Of a stretch of 64,000 bases of DNA, positions 49,355 through 60,177 are shown piece by piece (the stretch's first letter is position 1; the number at the start of each line of letters is the position of its first letter). The notes below the pieces were generated by a model. It worked only from the letters and a program-made list of their open reading frames with translations, searched no databases and was not told the DNA's origin. The DNA is from Apostichopus japonicus (Eukaryota; Echinodermata; Holothuroidea; Aspidochirotida; Stichopodidae): NCBI RefSeq assembly GCF_037975245.1, contig NC_092565.1, positions 15,095,499 through 15,159,498 on the forward strand, in the 5' to 3' direction. A program made the translations under genes and the position numbers.

Positions 49355-52300
49355 AAGGTGAGCTCAATAGATTAACATATCATTATGGTGTATCGTCAGC
49401 CAACAATAGGCTGGAATTTGACACAGATCTCGGAATGGACAAGTAAATGAGGAGCCTTAATTTACCCCCGGCCTAGTACTGACTATCTCCACCTTGCTAT
49501 CGTTTCCCGGGCAGGGCCCACAGCTGGAACTTTTGGTTTTATGTGGTTATTGGTTTAGCGAAGTGGTTTCTTTAGTCCCTCGACATGACTTGTATAATAT
49601 GAGACGTTGACTTGTGTGTTATTGACTAGTATCCGCTCGAATCATTCATCACTTTCCCCCATATACCTACCTTTTATCTCTTTTTCTTCCTTACAACGCC
49701 AATTTACACTCAACTAAGGCTAATAACAATCAACTCTGGTTTGTGAAACGACCCAGTCGATCGTTTGGATAAATCCGATCCTGTAATTCATTCTTTGTGC
49801 ACGAAGAATTCGTCACCGAAACTAACCACGGTGTATAGACTATACATGTTTGTCAATCAATGGGGATTATCGGCGTCAGTGCAGTAGTACGCATGCTCCG
49901 CCTATAAGATCATGTTTCCAAAGTTCACATTTATGTCTGATCGTATCAAACTATCGCATGGGTTTTGAATGAATCAAATGCAGTGTGAAGTAAATTAATA
50001 TTTGTCATGCATCTGCCCCCCCCCCCTCGGTACCCCCACCTTTTTTTCTATCAGTGGGCAAAATGGAATAAGGTGCTTCTGGTAACAATATGTTTACGTG
50101 CGGCCTACTCTACATCAAATTAGCTTATACTATAGCAATGCATAAATGTCTACCACTCACACATATAAAAATTACAACAGCTAAAGGAAGATATTTAATC
50201 TATTTCTGATCAAGATGAAATTGCAGTTAACCTTGTTCATAATTCCCAAATAGGAATACGTCGCTAAGTCGATCGGTTACTATTTCAACTTCAGTGAAAT
50301 TCTACATTTGCTAATATGCTAAATAACTTGCTATCGAACTTTTCAAATCTGGCTATTTTAGTGGTTAAATGTATATATTCGCCTTAAACGATCGAAATTA
50401 GTCCAGAAAAGATATGATTGGAAAATTCAATATGAAAAACAGGGTAGCCTGAATAGTATAGTATGAATCTATCAATGAGTATATAGGCTTGGTATGAGAA
50501 CGCATAAGGAAGTGTTGAGCAGTTGAGTCAATGTATTGTACGGACACTATTCTTGATGGTCCAGTCTATTTGACCGATAAGTCATCAATGTCAACTTCTC
50601 AACATTCAACTTCTCGACTCCAATTACTTCCCGCACTCCGTCATTTCGTCTCCTCCCCCCCCCCCCCCCGTCATATTAATCCCTTCCCAAGATAGATCCC
50701 AACCTTTACCGCTGCTCGGTCCAGGATCATATTTTCTGCCCGGCCCTATTCTTCGGTCAGCATGCCCACTGCTCCCCACCCAGCTAAGCCTTCCAAGCCT
50801 TAGGTAAATAGCAAACATGGTCCCGAAGTTTACATTATACTATAGTGATCCCAATGTACCACCTCTAATTTATTGTCATACCAGGGAGCTGGTAATACCA
50901 ATGGAGCATCACGGTAATGCCGTGTGCTAACGTATACTGCATGACACTTAGCCTTTCACAGGAATTGATAGTTTCGAAACATTCAGGGCTATAGCTGCAC
51001 AAGTTTATTAATAGAAACATATCTTTATGTGCATTACCAACTACAGAGGACAGTCCATCAGATTAAATATACATAAAATATCATGAACATATTATACATA
51101 TATAATTGTTAGTAATTTAAAATAGAATTGTGAAAAATTATATTTAAGGAACTTGACTATAGGTATATGGCGCCATGGCCACCAATCTAAATTACGTACA
51201 CGAATAAATCTTTCATTTTAAAAAGACGAATCAATTGGGGAAATCCTGTGTAATACAGTGAAGAATCCCGTGTCTGCGTACCTGGTCCTTGGTCAAGCAT
51301 CACAGTACAGTGATATAGAGACATTATAGACTGCTTGGTTTTCAATATGACTTGTCGAGCGTCTCAGTGACTTAGCTGCTTGTATAATTTATTCTTCTTT
51401 TTTTATCTTTCTAATGTTCATTTAATATTTATTTCACTTAGGGTAACTCGGTTCACCAGAGGTTATCATCCCCGAGACCCTCACGTATACAAAGACATAA
51501 ATACGGGAAAATTGAAATGAAAACAAAGATGCAAATAAACAAATAACATGAAAGCTATAACAAGTATACAGATACACGCAACAAATGGTAAAGACTATAT
51601 AGCACAAGGGAATAGCAACATGAGAACATGAGGAACACAAGAAAGAGCTGACGCTTGGTAATAAACGGTCATAAAAGGTATGAATGTGATATATTCGTCA
51701 TGGCGACATGTAGGAGGATAGGGAAGGGGTATTGATGGATCTTCTAAGCCGACGGATACAGATTATCAACGTAAACGGTACCGTACCCCTTTCGTTTACT
51801 CCTGCCCATGTCATACGAGTAAAGAGCCTAATCGCAGGGTCAGCTGAGGTTCATGAAGGTCACCCATCCAAATAATACAACAAATTCCCTTTCTTTCTCA
51901 TATGACATCCTTTGTGTTGTAATCATGTATAACTGAATTATTTTTTATTCACCGTTGTGCTTTACATTTCATTATGAAAAAAGTACCAAATTTCGGCATT
52001 CCGATATTAAAGTTTTATAGATTGCCTTAACAGCCACCACTGCGGTTACAGGAAACATTAATTTCCTGAGTGAACTGAACGTTTCCGACTTACACATAAT
52101 CCGGTATGTTATATTGGTGAGAAACTTTCCCTTGGTAAAGTTTCTCCGGTGTAACAACAAAAATAAAGTAAGACAGTTATTTTTAACTGTAATTAAAGTT
52201 ATTGTGCTCGCAGCTATAGTTCCATCAGTGATATAGACTGCTGCCTCCATACCCACTCAGTGACGCCAAGAGCCGGACAGATCGGGCCCCCAGGACCCCC

Positions 52301-54209
52301 CATTGCAGTCTTCATCATTCCTGAAGTATATTATGAAAATTTGAGTAAATTATTATATATCCCATATTTCCTCGGCCCCTAATTGACCCCAGGGCTGACT
52401 CCCTTCTCGTCAGGTCTGTCGTCATTGTCTCATTTGCATCAATAGGTCTATTACCGAAACTGGAGTACAAACAGAATGGAAAGAATAAAACTACTTAGGT
52501 TTTATAATACACACAATACTGCCGTCCAATACGATGGTCATGTTGTTGACCAATTATAATGATGTTAACCGGATTTCAATCAAGTATTTTGGTGCCAGTA
52601 TATAGCTATATATTCGACCGTACTTGATGCTACACCCCCCCCCCCCCCCGCCTCCTTACGGCTCGACTGAAAGGGACTGATTACCCGGACCCACTGAGTG
52701 GGGAAGGGAAGGTAGCCTTATATAAAGAAAGGGACTTGACAGAAGTCTCTATAGAATGCTAAAAGCAGGTTAATTTCTGCTTACATTGAGACAAAGAACC
52801 GACGATCAAGTTTCATTTTAAAAGTTATAGCACAACGGGAAGAATGACATATTTCCCAGGAAGTATAGGCCTAACTTCCTAACATATATGACCTAACATA
52901 CCTGCACCCAATCGTGGATTAAAGTGAAAATGATTATATGTGGGATAGGTCAAGAATAAATGTAAACATGGATGTGGTGCATGGGGTGGGATAGGGAGGG
53001 TCTGAGGTAACACTGACTTTGGTAGGACCCTGTGCGTAAATATAGGAACAGGTAACAGTGGACAGCGGAACAATTCGTACCAGTCGAGTTGGAGTATAGA
53101 GATTTAATGGGCCAATCTATATAGAATACAAAGTTAGGTATCGAGTTAGATGTCTAGATTCAACTCTATACATCCAACTTAGAATACATCCAACTTCGAA
53201 TACATCAAACTTTATAGGTGGATGTATAAGTATAACAACATGACAGTAAATATATGAACGTTCAAAGGGAAAATATATTGTGAGCACACATTGTTCGATC
53301 TGTCCCGCCCCACAGGAAGTATAATTGACACTTTATAGACCCAAGTTGACCGGTTTCTGAATTTTCAAGAATCACTTCAGATATTTACTGATGCTGTGAA
53401 GTCTGATATAACAATCAATGTAGATTCACGAATCTCTGATTTTGATTACAATTGGGCACAACATTAACTAGAAACTCGTTCATATAAAGCACCTCTATAA
53501 CCCCCCCCCCCCCCACCCCTCCAAACAATCCTTTAACACAATCATGATTCGAGGTTGATTATCAAACCACGTATACTACTAAAGTGTCCAACTTCCCTTT
53601 CAATACGCGGACGTTATAGTGTGGTGCGTACATAGACTTTTCTGTCTTTGTTAAATTAAAGTCGTGTGATCCATTTACTGCGGATGGCACTTGCTTATTT
53701 ATGTTTATCCAGACGTGTAACGGCCATTGGCTAATATGAAATACACATTGCCCTTTAAAACATACATCATCAGTTGTCGGCCATAACTTAGACATTTTTC
53801 ATTCCTTCCGGTCGGGGCACGAATGATCCAAGAAATGGTTTCAGGGTCTTAGTACTGTTTTATTGCTAATATCATCAAAAAAAGTATGATCACAATTGTT
53901 TATTAAAGTTCTTCCGATTGACTTTATTTTCTAGCGTTGAATTTAGAATTAAAGGGGTATGACGAAAAGTCAAGTGGCACTGACTTTCAGTATGTCGTGT
54001 TTTCTAAAAGCTGTATTTTTCTGTATCATTCTAAGCTCGGATATATTCACACATCATAATATTGAGGATTTATAGAGTGCAGACATATCCACCGATAACA
54101 GTGCTCAAGGTGCATCCCAATATGACCCTGGTCAACGATAACCTGTCAAACAAAGAGATTATTAATTAATAATCCCTCCACATGGCAGCAGTTAAACAAT
54201 GCCCAACTG

Positions 54210-54353
54210 ACAACATATCTCACAGGGCCCCAGTTATACACCTGGGTGAAGAGAGGCAATGGAGATGGAGTGCCTTGCCCAAGGACACGATGTAATGATC
54301 TGGCCAGGGCTCGAACCTGCAAGCCTTAGATCACAAGTCCACTGCCTTAACCA
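54210..54353 (-). mobile_element. tRNA-derived SINE, copy 2 (5' truncated)
   Basis: Second copy of the same family, retaining the B box (54306-54316) and the CCTTGGGCAAGGCA core. The A-box end is truncated compared with copy 1. Confidence 0.75.
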
Positions 54354-54907
54354 TAATGCTATGATTGTATACCCCTCTAATACCTCTCAATCCAACAGAT
54401 CTGTTTAGTTACAACTTGTAGGATGATCCTAGACCTATTTATTGTTTAAGTTTTAATCCACAAATTCACAGTAAAATTCTGATTTCCCACCTCTGAATCC
54501 ATCCTGTTGCTAGTTCTGTGGAATAAAGTGAGGTAACAAGTCCTGGTGTACCCATCCAGAACCAGGGCCCTCAGGCACAAGTATGTCACTGAAGGCCTCT
54601 TTTGGAAATCTCCAGTTTCTTAAATATATCAGAAAGATATAGTAATCTTTATTACATATTTCCCAGGCCCCTAGTTGACCTTGGTTGTTGCCTCATCCCC
54701 ACCCCCCCCCCCCCCTCCAGGCCTGCTGATTGAGTATTGCGGCAATGTCAACTCTTTGTGCAACTTGAAGTTAGAAAGACAATCATTAAAGAAATTCTAT
54801 AATAAAGGACAAGGAAAACGAAAGATATGGACACTGAGCATCAAAGCAATCAGTAAGTTGAGACAGTTTCTAATGCTAATACCTCTCTAAACTGTCCTCC
54901 CATATCA

Positions 54908-55014
54908 TGCTTCAAAGCACTCATATTGGCAGTATGAACAGTTCCTTAAACCTTTATCTGATAGAAACATGATATTCATCTTGCTCATACTGACAATATG
55001 AGTGCTTTGGAGCA
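54908..55014. repeat. 107-nt hairpin with 30-bp near-perfect stem
   Basis: Arms 54908-54937 and 54985-55014 are complementary at 28 of 30 positions, with a 47-nt loop. It could be a fold-back element or a small-RNA precursor. Confidence 0.9.
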
Positions 55015-57352
55015 GGACATGAAAGTACAGCGTAGAAAAAATGGTCCCAACTGGGTGCAGGAATAAAGACTGACTGCATAACTCCTTATTGCAAGAGAAA
55101 CATAATGTACAAATTACATAGACATAAAAAAAAACAAGACAATTGATATTATAATTTCTAATGTCTCTTGTGTATTTACACCGAGAAACTGTTGGCAAGA
55201 ATTCTTAAATAGTTATAAATGAGTATTTAAATTAGCAGTAATAGCATTTGGCCAAAAGGCAAATTCAACCAAGTAGTTTCTTCTGAAAACAACAAATTAC
55301 AATTCTAAAAAGGGAAACTTCTACTAATATTAATATTGCAGCTCATTACTTAAACAGCTGGTACTACCATTGGAAAAGAAAATATTGGTATCAACATCAT
55401 TAAAACCATAGACTGCAGCTAATAGCATTATGTACTAAGGTATACAAAAGGAAAATGCAAAAAGAATTGTTACTTGTTTCAATATTTATGTCAAAACTAT
55501 TGCATATTTTAATGCGAAATTAGGGTGAAGGAGATTCCAGGGCAACGTAAGATTAACATTGGTAATCAAGAGTCCTATTTCATAACATTGAAAGACCATC
55601 TGAATTGACTTTGATCAATTTTATGATTTTATTTGAAACAGAAATTTCATGGCAATGGAAGTTTAGTAACTTGACCCTTACTGAGTTTCATTTCAAACAA
55701 TGGGAACTTCAAAATTACTTTGAAATGTTGATGTTTTCCACTTTTGCTTTATGGCGTGATAAATACTACTATGGGAAATTATCGGTCCACAAAATACTGA
55801 AAACAAAAAGTATATAATCATGAATACCTTGCTCACTTTTGTTTGGCAAAAAGAAATAGGTGCCCTAGTTTGATCAATTCAAACGTTATTTTGAGTAACA
55901 ATATGTTTTGTAAAATTCTTTAATTACAAATTGCATATTGCTTTGACATAGGTGAAGTACCACAAGAGGCTCTTACCCATTCTTCTCCAAAGGCTTGAGC
56001 CTTTGAGACACAAAATGGTGAATTCTCAAATGAAGGCTACTGATAATAAACTATGATGAATGTCAATGGTTGACTATGTACAATCTGGTTAGAAGTAAAA
56101 CCATCTACAAGTTATACTCAATGCAGTAATGACTTTAGATACAATTTTAGTCTTGATATGTCATATTTGAAGGAATAAAAATACAAAAATATAGTATATA
56201 AATATGTCTTCCAAACTGAAAAATAGAAATATTATAATCATCTTTACAATATGCTAAATATTTGGAATGCTCCTTTAAGGCTAAAGAGATTGTGGCATCG
56301 GCCCTCGATGCAGTCATAAATTATGTCTATGTTAATCCAATATTTCATTAATGACTATAGAGCAAAACATGTAATTCTTCTAACTTCATATAAACACAAC
56401 ACCCTTAGATGATATTCAACATCATTTGTCCTTGACAATGTGAAAGGTGTGGTAAACATGGTATTTGAGGCTTTTAATGTCTTGTTTCACTATCATTGGA
56501 TCAACATAATTGTCTGTGTTAGACTAATTTTTTTAGACTAAACATTTGATTCTCAGATGTTTAATGGTCATTTCTCATAAATCAAAACTGGTAAAGAAAT
56601 ACAACCTGGAAGGATAGAAGTATGTTTAAAATGGTTTCCAACATATTGAACATTCATTTTGTGCCTAAAGTCTACCTTGAGGCCATTTATAATTAACAGC
56701 AATGCAAACGTTATGAGATCTATAAGAAAAAAAGCAGACAGAACCTCAGAGAAGATAGGCCCACCAAAGTCTATCCCTTTCTGATTTCCACCCACAAGGG
56801 GGATTGATCTCAACCCATCATATTCCAAGTGACATATCTGACTTGTCAAAATAGACTTAATATTGTGATTGCATTAAACAATGCTTTCCAATTTCGGATC
56901 CCAGCAGAAATGACAAACACATTCCCTGAATCCCCTCATTCCTGGTACCTTGATCCAGATGGAACTTGTTAATTTCATTCAGTCCTTCCTATCAACCCTC
57001 CCTTTCCCTTCAACCCTTCTTCATGTCAAACTCCTTCCCCTCACCCTCCACAAAACAATCCTAATTCAGGTTAATTGCGTGATTAGGAAATAATATAATA
57101 CACTTTTTACAGAATTAATTGTTGTAACGTCACTATACAGTTGATAACCAAGCATGCCGTACTAGGCCTACTACTTAGGCCTAATATTTCGTGCACATAG
57201 TTAATGCCATGAGCGCATATAGCTGTAGGGCCTAGGCAATGCAAAATACAAGCCAAAGCATCGACCATTCTCGATATATTGCGCCCTTGTTTATCACTTT
57301 TAACGACCACACAGGAGAGATGAGAACTCACACCATAAAATGGAAAGATGTC

Positions 57353-57446
57353 GAATGTTCGCAATTCCTGAAACGTCCGAGATAGAAACAGCTGGTGAAA
57401 TTCTTCTGAAATTGAGTCCTTACGAACATTCACGAAGATTCTGGTC
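57353..57446. promoter_or_regulatory. heat shock element cluster (distal)
   Basis: Four perfect alternating pentamers, GAA-TTC-GAA-TTC at 5-bp spacing (57424-57441), followed by a partial fifth. A second site GAA-TTC lies at 57353-57360. This is the standard trimeric HSF1 binding arrangement. It is about 680 bp upstream of the first sHSP start codon; it could also serve an unrecognised minus-strand gene. Confidence 0.75.
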
Positions 57447-57801
57447 AGCACTAGCAAGTAGCAGTCGTGAGCGTTATTGTTTACGTTCTATTAATAGACT
57501 GTATGTTATGATCCTTGTTAACTAGGCTCCGCCTTAACTCTCTGTTAGTTTCAGCTATACTGGATCCGAAATAATACGATCTTAATTAATTTTGTATCTC
57601 AATGTCGTCATATATTTCAGGCTATAATGAGGTATTTCATTTTATTCGCATTATTTTTCACTTCTTTGCTGATGTAATACACTATTTGTGATCGATTATT
57701 TTAAGGGCTAATTCCGAACCCAATTTCCGATTTTCGCACGAAAGTCAACTGTCTGTTTGGGCGGAGCTAGAATCACTAACAGACCGCTAGGCGGAGTCAC
57801 A

Positions 57802-57824
57802 GAAATTTCCAGGTCCTTCTTGAA
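57802..57824. promoter_or_regulatory. heat shock element, five pentamers
   Basis: GAA-TTC-Ggt-TTC-GAA in exact 5-bp register; only the central unit is imperfect. It lies about 120 bp upstream of the TATA-like box of the sHSP gene at 58120. Confidence 0.85.
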
Positions 57825-57896
57825 TATGTTACACACATCGGAAATGTGAAATCACAACGTCATGTTTACGGGTCTTCACTAGAAAAGACTCTACTG

Positions 57897-57927
57897 TTCG
57901 AGAAGATTGCGGCTAGTAAGATAAATA
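57897..57927 (+). promoter_or_regulatory. proximal HSE and TATA-like box of sHSP 1
   Basis: TTC-GAA (57897-57904) with a following TTg unit, then ATAAATA (57921-57927). The same ATAAATACTG wording occurs at the TATA box of the third sHSP gene. A start of transcription near 57950 is expected. Confidence 0.65.
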
Positions 57928-58119
57928 CTGCTAATTTTCTACACACTTATTCATTCACTACCTGATTCGATAGAGAACAGATCTATTCTCCTTCCGAAGA
58001 AACCTATAAGACACCTCACCGTGTAACGAGAGAGAGATCAAGTTGGACTCATTGCCAGGTTATAACTCAAATTTGAACATTTCATCTCTGAACTATAAGA
58101 TCATTCGACATACCACACA

Positions 58120-58797
58120 ATGGCATCCCTGCTAGTTCTTCCAAGTTTTGACTTCGAATTGCCATCATCCTCGGCGGTACAAGATAGTCATTGTGGATGC
58201 GTTCGGCGACGCCTCGGTCCCTTCAGAACGCGTTATCAACCACGCCATCGTTGGAGCCCATTTGAAGTTTCATCTCGCTTATTTGAATTTCTCAACGACG
58301 AGAGCTTTGGTGACCGACATCTTAATAAGTCGGAATCTTCACCAGCTGCCAAGAGTGAATCGAACCAGCCGATTGAAAGGAAAGAAGACACTTCAAACAA
58401 TTTTAGTGTTTCTGTGGATCTCGGTAAGATGTTCAGTCCTGAAGAAATATCAGTAAGACTCGTTGACAGATCTCTGAGGATCGAAGGAAAACATGAAGAG
58501 AAAGGAGAAGCTGGTGAGTTCACGTCTCGGCAATTTACCCGTTCGCACTATCTCTCCAAAGACATTGACATTGAGAAACTAAGGTCAACATTATCTGAAG
58601 ATGGCGTGCTCAGAATTGTAGCTCCAAAGTTGGAACAAAAAACACCCGAACCTGTCGAAAGAAATATCCCCATCCAGCAAGGAGAGGCAGCAGCGTCCGC
58701 CAGTGACAATGAGATGAAAGAGGATGATGAAGGGAAGAAGGAGGAGGGCCACAGAGAAAGGAGCGTAGAAGATCGAGAGCAGACAGATTCTAAGTAA
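58120..58797 (+). CDS. small heat shock protein (alpha-crystallin family), 225 aa
   Basis: Single-exon gene. Residues 1-90 are a variable N-terminal arm beginning MASLLVLPSFDFE. Residues 93-170 are the alpha-crystallin domain (FSVSVDLGKMFSPEEISV, LRIEGKHEEK, SRQFTRSHYL with the conserved Arg, GVLRIVAPK). RNIPI (181-185) is the IxI/V-type motif that docks the C-terminus onto a neighbouring ACD. The tail (about 195-225) is long and highly charged (EMKEDDEGKKEEG...), which probably keeps oligomers soluble. Function: ATP-independent holdase for unfolding cytosolic proteins (family knowledge). The ATG chosen is the first in frame and matches the start of the second paralogue. Frames within the gene on the other strand are shadows. 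Confidence 0.97.
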   Translation: MASLLVLPSFDFELPSSSAVQDSHCGCVRRRLGPFRTRYQPRHRWSPFEVSSRLFEFLNDESFGDRHLNKSESSPAAKSESNQPIERKEDTSNNFSVSVDLGKMFSPEEISVRLVDRSLRIEGKHEEKGEAGEFTSRQFTRSHYLSKDIDIEKLRSTLSEDGVLRIVAPKLEQKTPEPVERNIPIQQGEAAASASDNEMKEDDEGKKEEGHRERSVEDREQTDSK

Positions 58798-59439
58798 CGA
58801 GGGGGAAGACTAAAATCTTTTACGAATATTTGATTTGTCATTAATATACGTCACTGGAACGGTTGATAATGTTCAGTCCATGATACATACACAGGACTAT
58901 AACGCTGTTTATACAAGGCTAGATAACATCATGTTTACAAGTTAATACTACTATATTCGAGAGGTTGAGGCCTACACCTTACAATTCATCCTGTGTTCAC
59001 CCTGCTTATTAACCTGTCTGTATTATGTGCTTGTATTTGTCCCTTGTGTTACTGTTACTTGTCATTCAGCCTCTGCAGAAGATCCTGCCCAGGATGGAAA
59101 CGTCAGGCCCACTTATTATCTATACATTCTCTTACACACTGCTCTTTGGTGGATAAGCAGTTTGCTAACAGTTTTTGATTAATTTTATTTCAATTTTATT
59201 TCAATTTTGTTTTATTTTTGTTTTCACTATTCAAGTTTGTAAGACCATGTAATTGTAATTTAATCTGCAGAAAATGTAAATTTTTTGACAACTGCTTGCC
59301 AAGGCTGGTCTTCTTGGTAACATATCAGATGACAAAGAGCCTGTTTATACCGAAATTACATACGTTGTTAACCTATTAAAAATAAGCGTTCTATGAATAT
59401 AAACGTATAAATGTATCAACATGCAATATGGTCTATAAT

Positions 59440-59643
59440 AATAAATTCATTTTCGAATTCTTGCATACACACTAAATTATAGTATGAATTATCAAATTTC
59501 TGTCCGATATTTTGTCGATTGTGTTTGGTTTTTTGTAATTTTTCAAATATTTCATATCTCTACATGTTTGTATTTTCCACTGTATAAGCCTTAACAACTG
59601 GATCTTTACATATGTTATTCCACTATTTCAATGTCGAAATAAA
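59440..59643 (+). terminator. candidate polyadenylation signals of sHSP 1
   Basis: AATAAA at 59440-59445 and again at 59638-59643, 640 and 840 nt after the stop codon. Either would give a long 3' UTR. No cleavage evidence is available. Confidence 0.45.
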
Positions 59644-60027
59644 TATTGTCAAAATCCCAGCTACTGATTGTTAAGTAATTTCTTATTTCTATATGTTTAA
59701 CACATTCGCTGAAACTAATCAAGTTGTGTAGTTTAATAAAAGTTGTGGATACAAAGATCTGTTTGTTTTTTTGTTTGCGCGGTTCATTAACATGAACGAA
59801 AATTCCACTGAACGCGGGAAAAAAACTGTATAAGGCCCCCCCCCCAACCCTCCCCTCAGCACTATCTCTTCACCCTTCTTTCAACCTCCATAGCCAGCAT
59901 CCAGCTATGTCCATTAAGACTTGTAATTTAGAATAGTATTTCACGCCACCATCTCCTCAAATTGACGTCTTAACTTATATATAATTAAAATTGTAGTGGG
60001 TTGGAAAATCCAGTGAAAAACCCTTCC

Positions 60028-60099
60028 AGCCTCCACCTGGGTTCGAACCCGGGCCTCACGCTTTATATGCGGATACCCTAACCAGTAGGCTATGGACGC
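60028..60099 (-). pseudogene. tRNA-like sequence (tRNA pseudogene or SINE head)
   Basis: The 72-nt minus-strand sequence folds as a full-length cloverleaf. Acceptor arms GCGTCCA / TGGAGGC have one mismatch. The D-arm starts TAGCCTACTGG (A box). The seven-base anticodon loop ATATAAA has U33 and anticodon AUA. The T arm holds the B box GGTTCGAACCC with one stem mismatch. Mismatches in three stems and the absence of AUA-decoding tRNAs argue for a decayed tRNA or SINE head rather than a working gene. Confidence 0.55.
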
Positions 60100-60121
60100 T
60101 AAATGTATGTCCAGAGGTTCG

Positions 60122-60124
<3 letters not shown>

Positions 60125-60173
<49 letters not shown>
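60125..60173. repeat. (TA)24 microsatellite
   Basis: Uninterrupted TA dinucleotides for about 49 bp, 25 bp from the tRNA-like sequence. SINE 3' or 5' ends are often followed by such simple repeats. Confidence 0.97.

Positions 60174-60177
<4 letters not shown>

Larger units (their letters stand above)
47071..57300. other. gene-poor intergenic region
   Basis: No gene could be supported. Contents listed separately are a hAT-like MITE, two SINE copies, an orphan kinase-like fragment, and a 107-nt hairpin. There are also several C9-C17 runs (48377, 50020, 50658, 52635, 53502, 54703) and phrases shared between 52375 and 54655 (ATATTTCC..GGCCCCTA..TTGACC), suggesting another diverged repeat family. 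Confidence 0.55.

Noticed and set aside
56568-56849. 93-codon minus-strand frame
   Set aside because: No domain similarity and no splice context; not enough to call.
57107-57457. 116-codon minus-strand frame upstream of sHSP 1
   Set aside because: A GTGTGAG donor-like site follows the first 46 codons, but there is no recognisable domain and no downstream exon. It also overlaps HSEs, so it is more likely regulatory DNA.
58236-58841. Minus-strand frames within sHSP 1
   Set aside because: They are antisense shadows of the alpha-crystallin gene.
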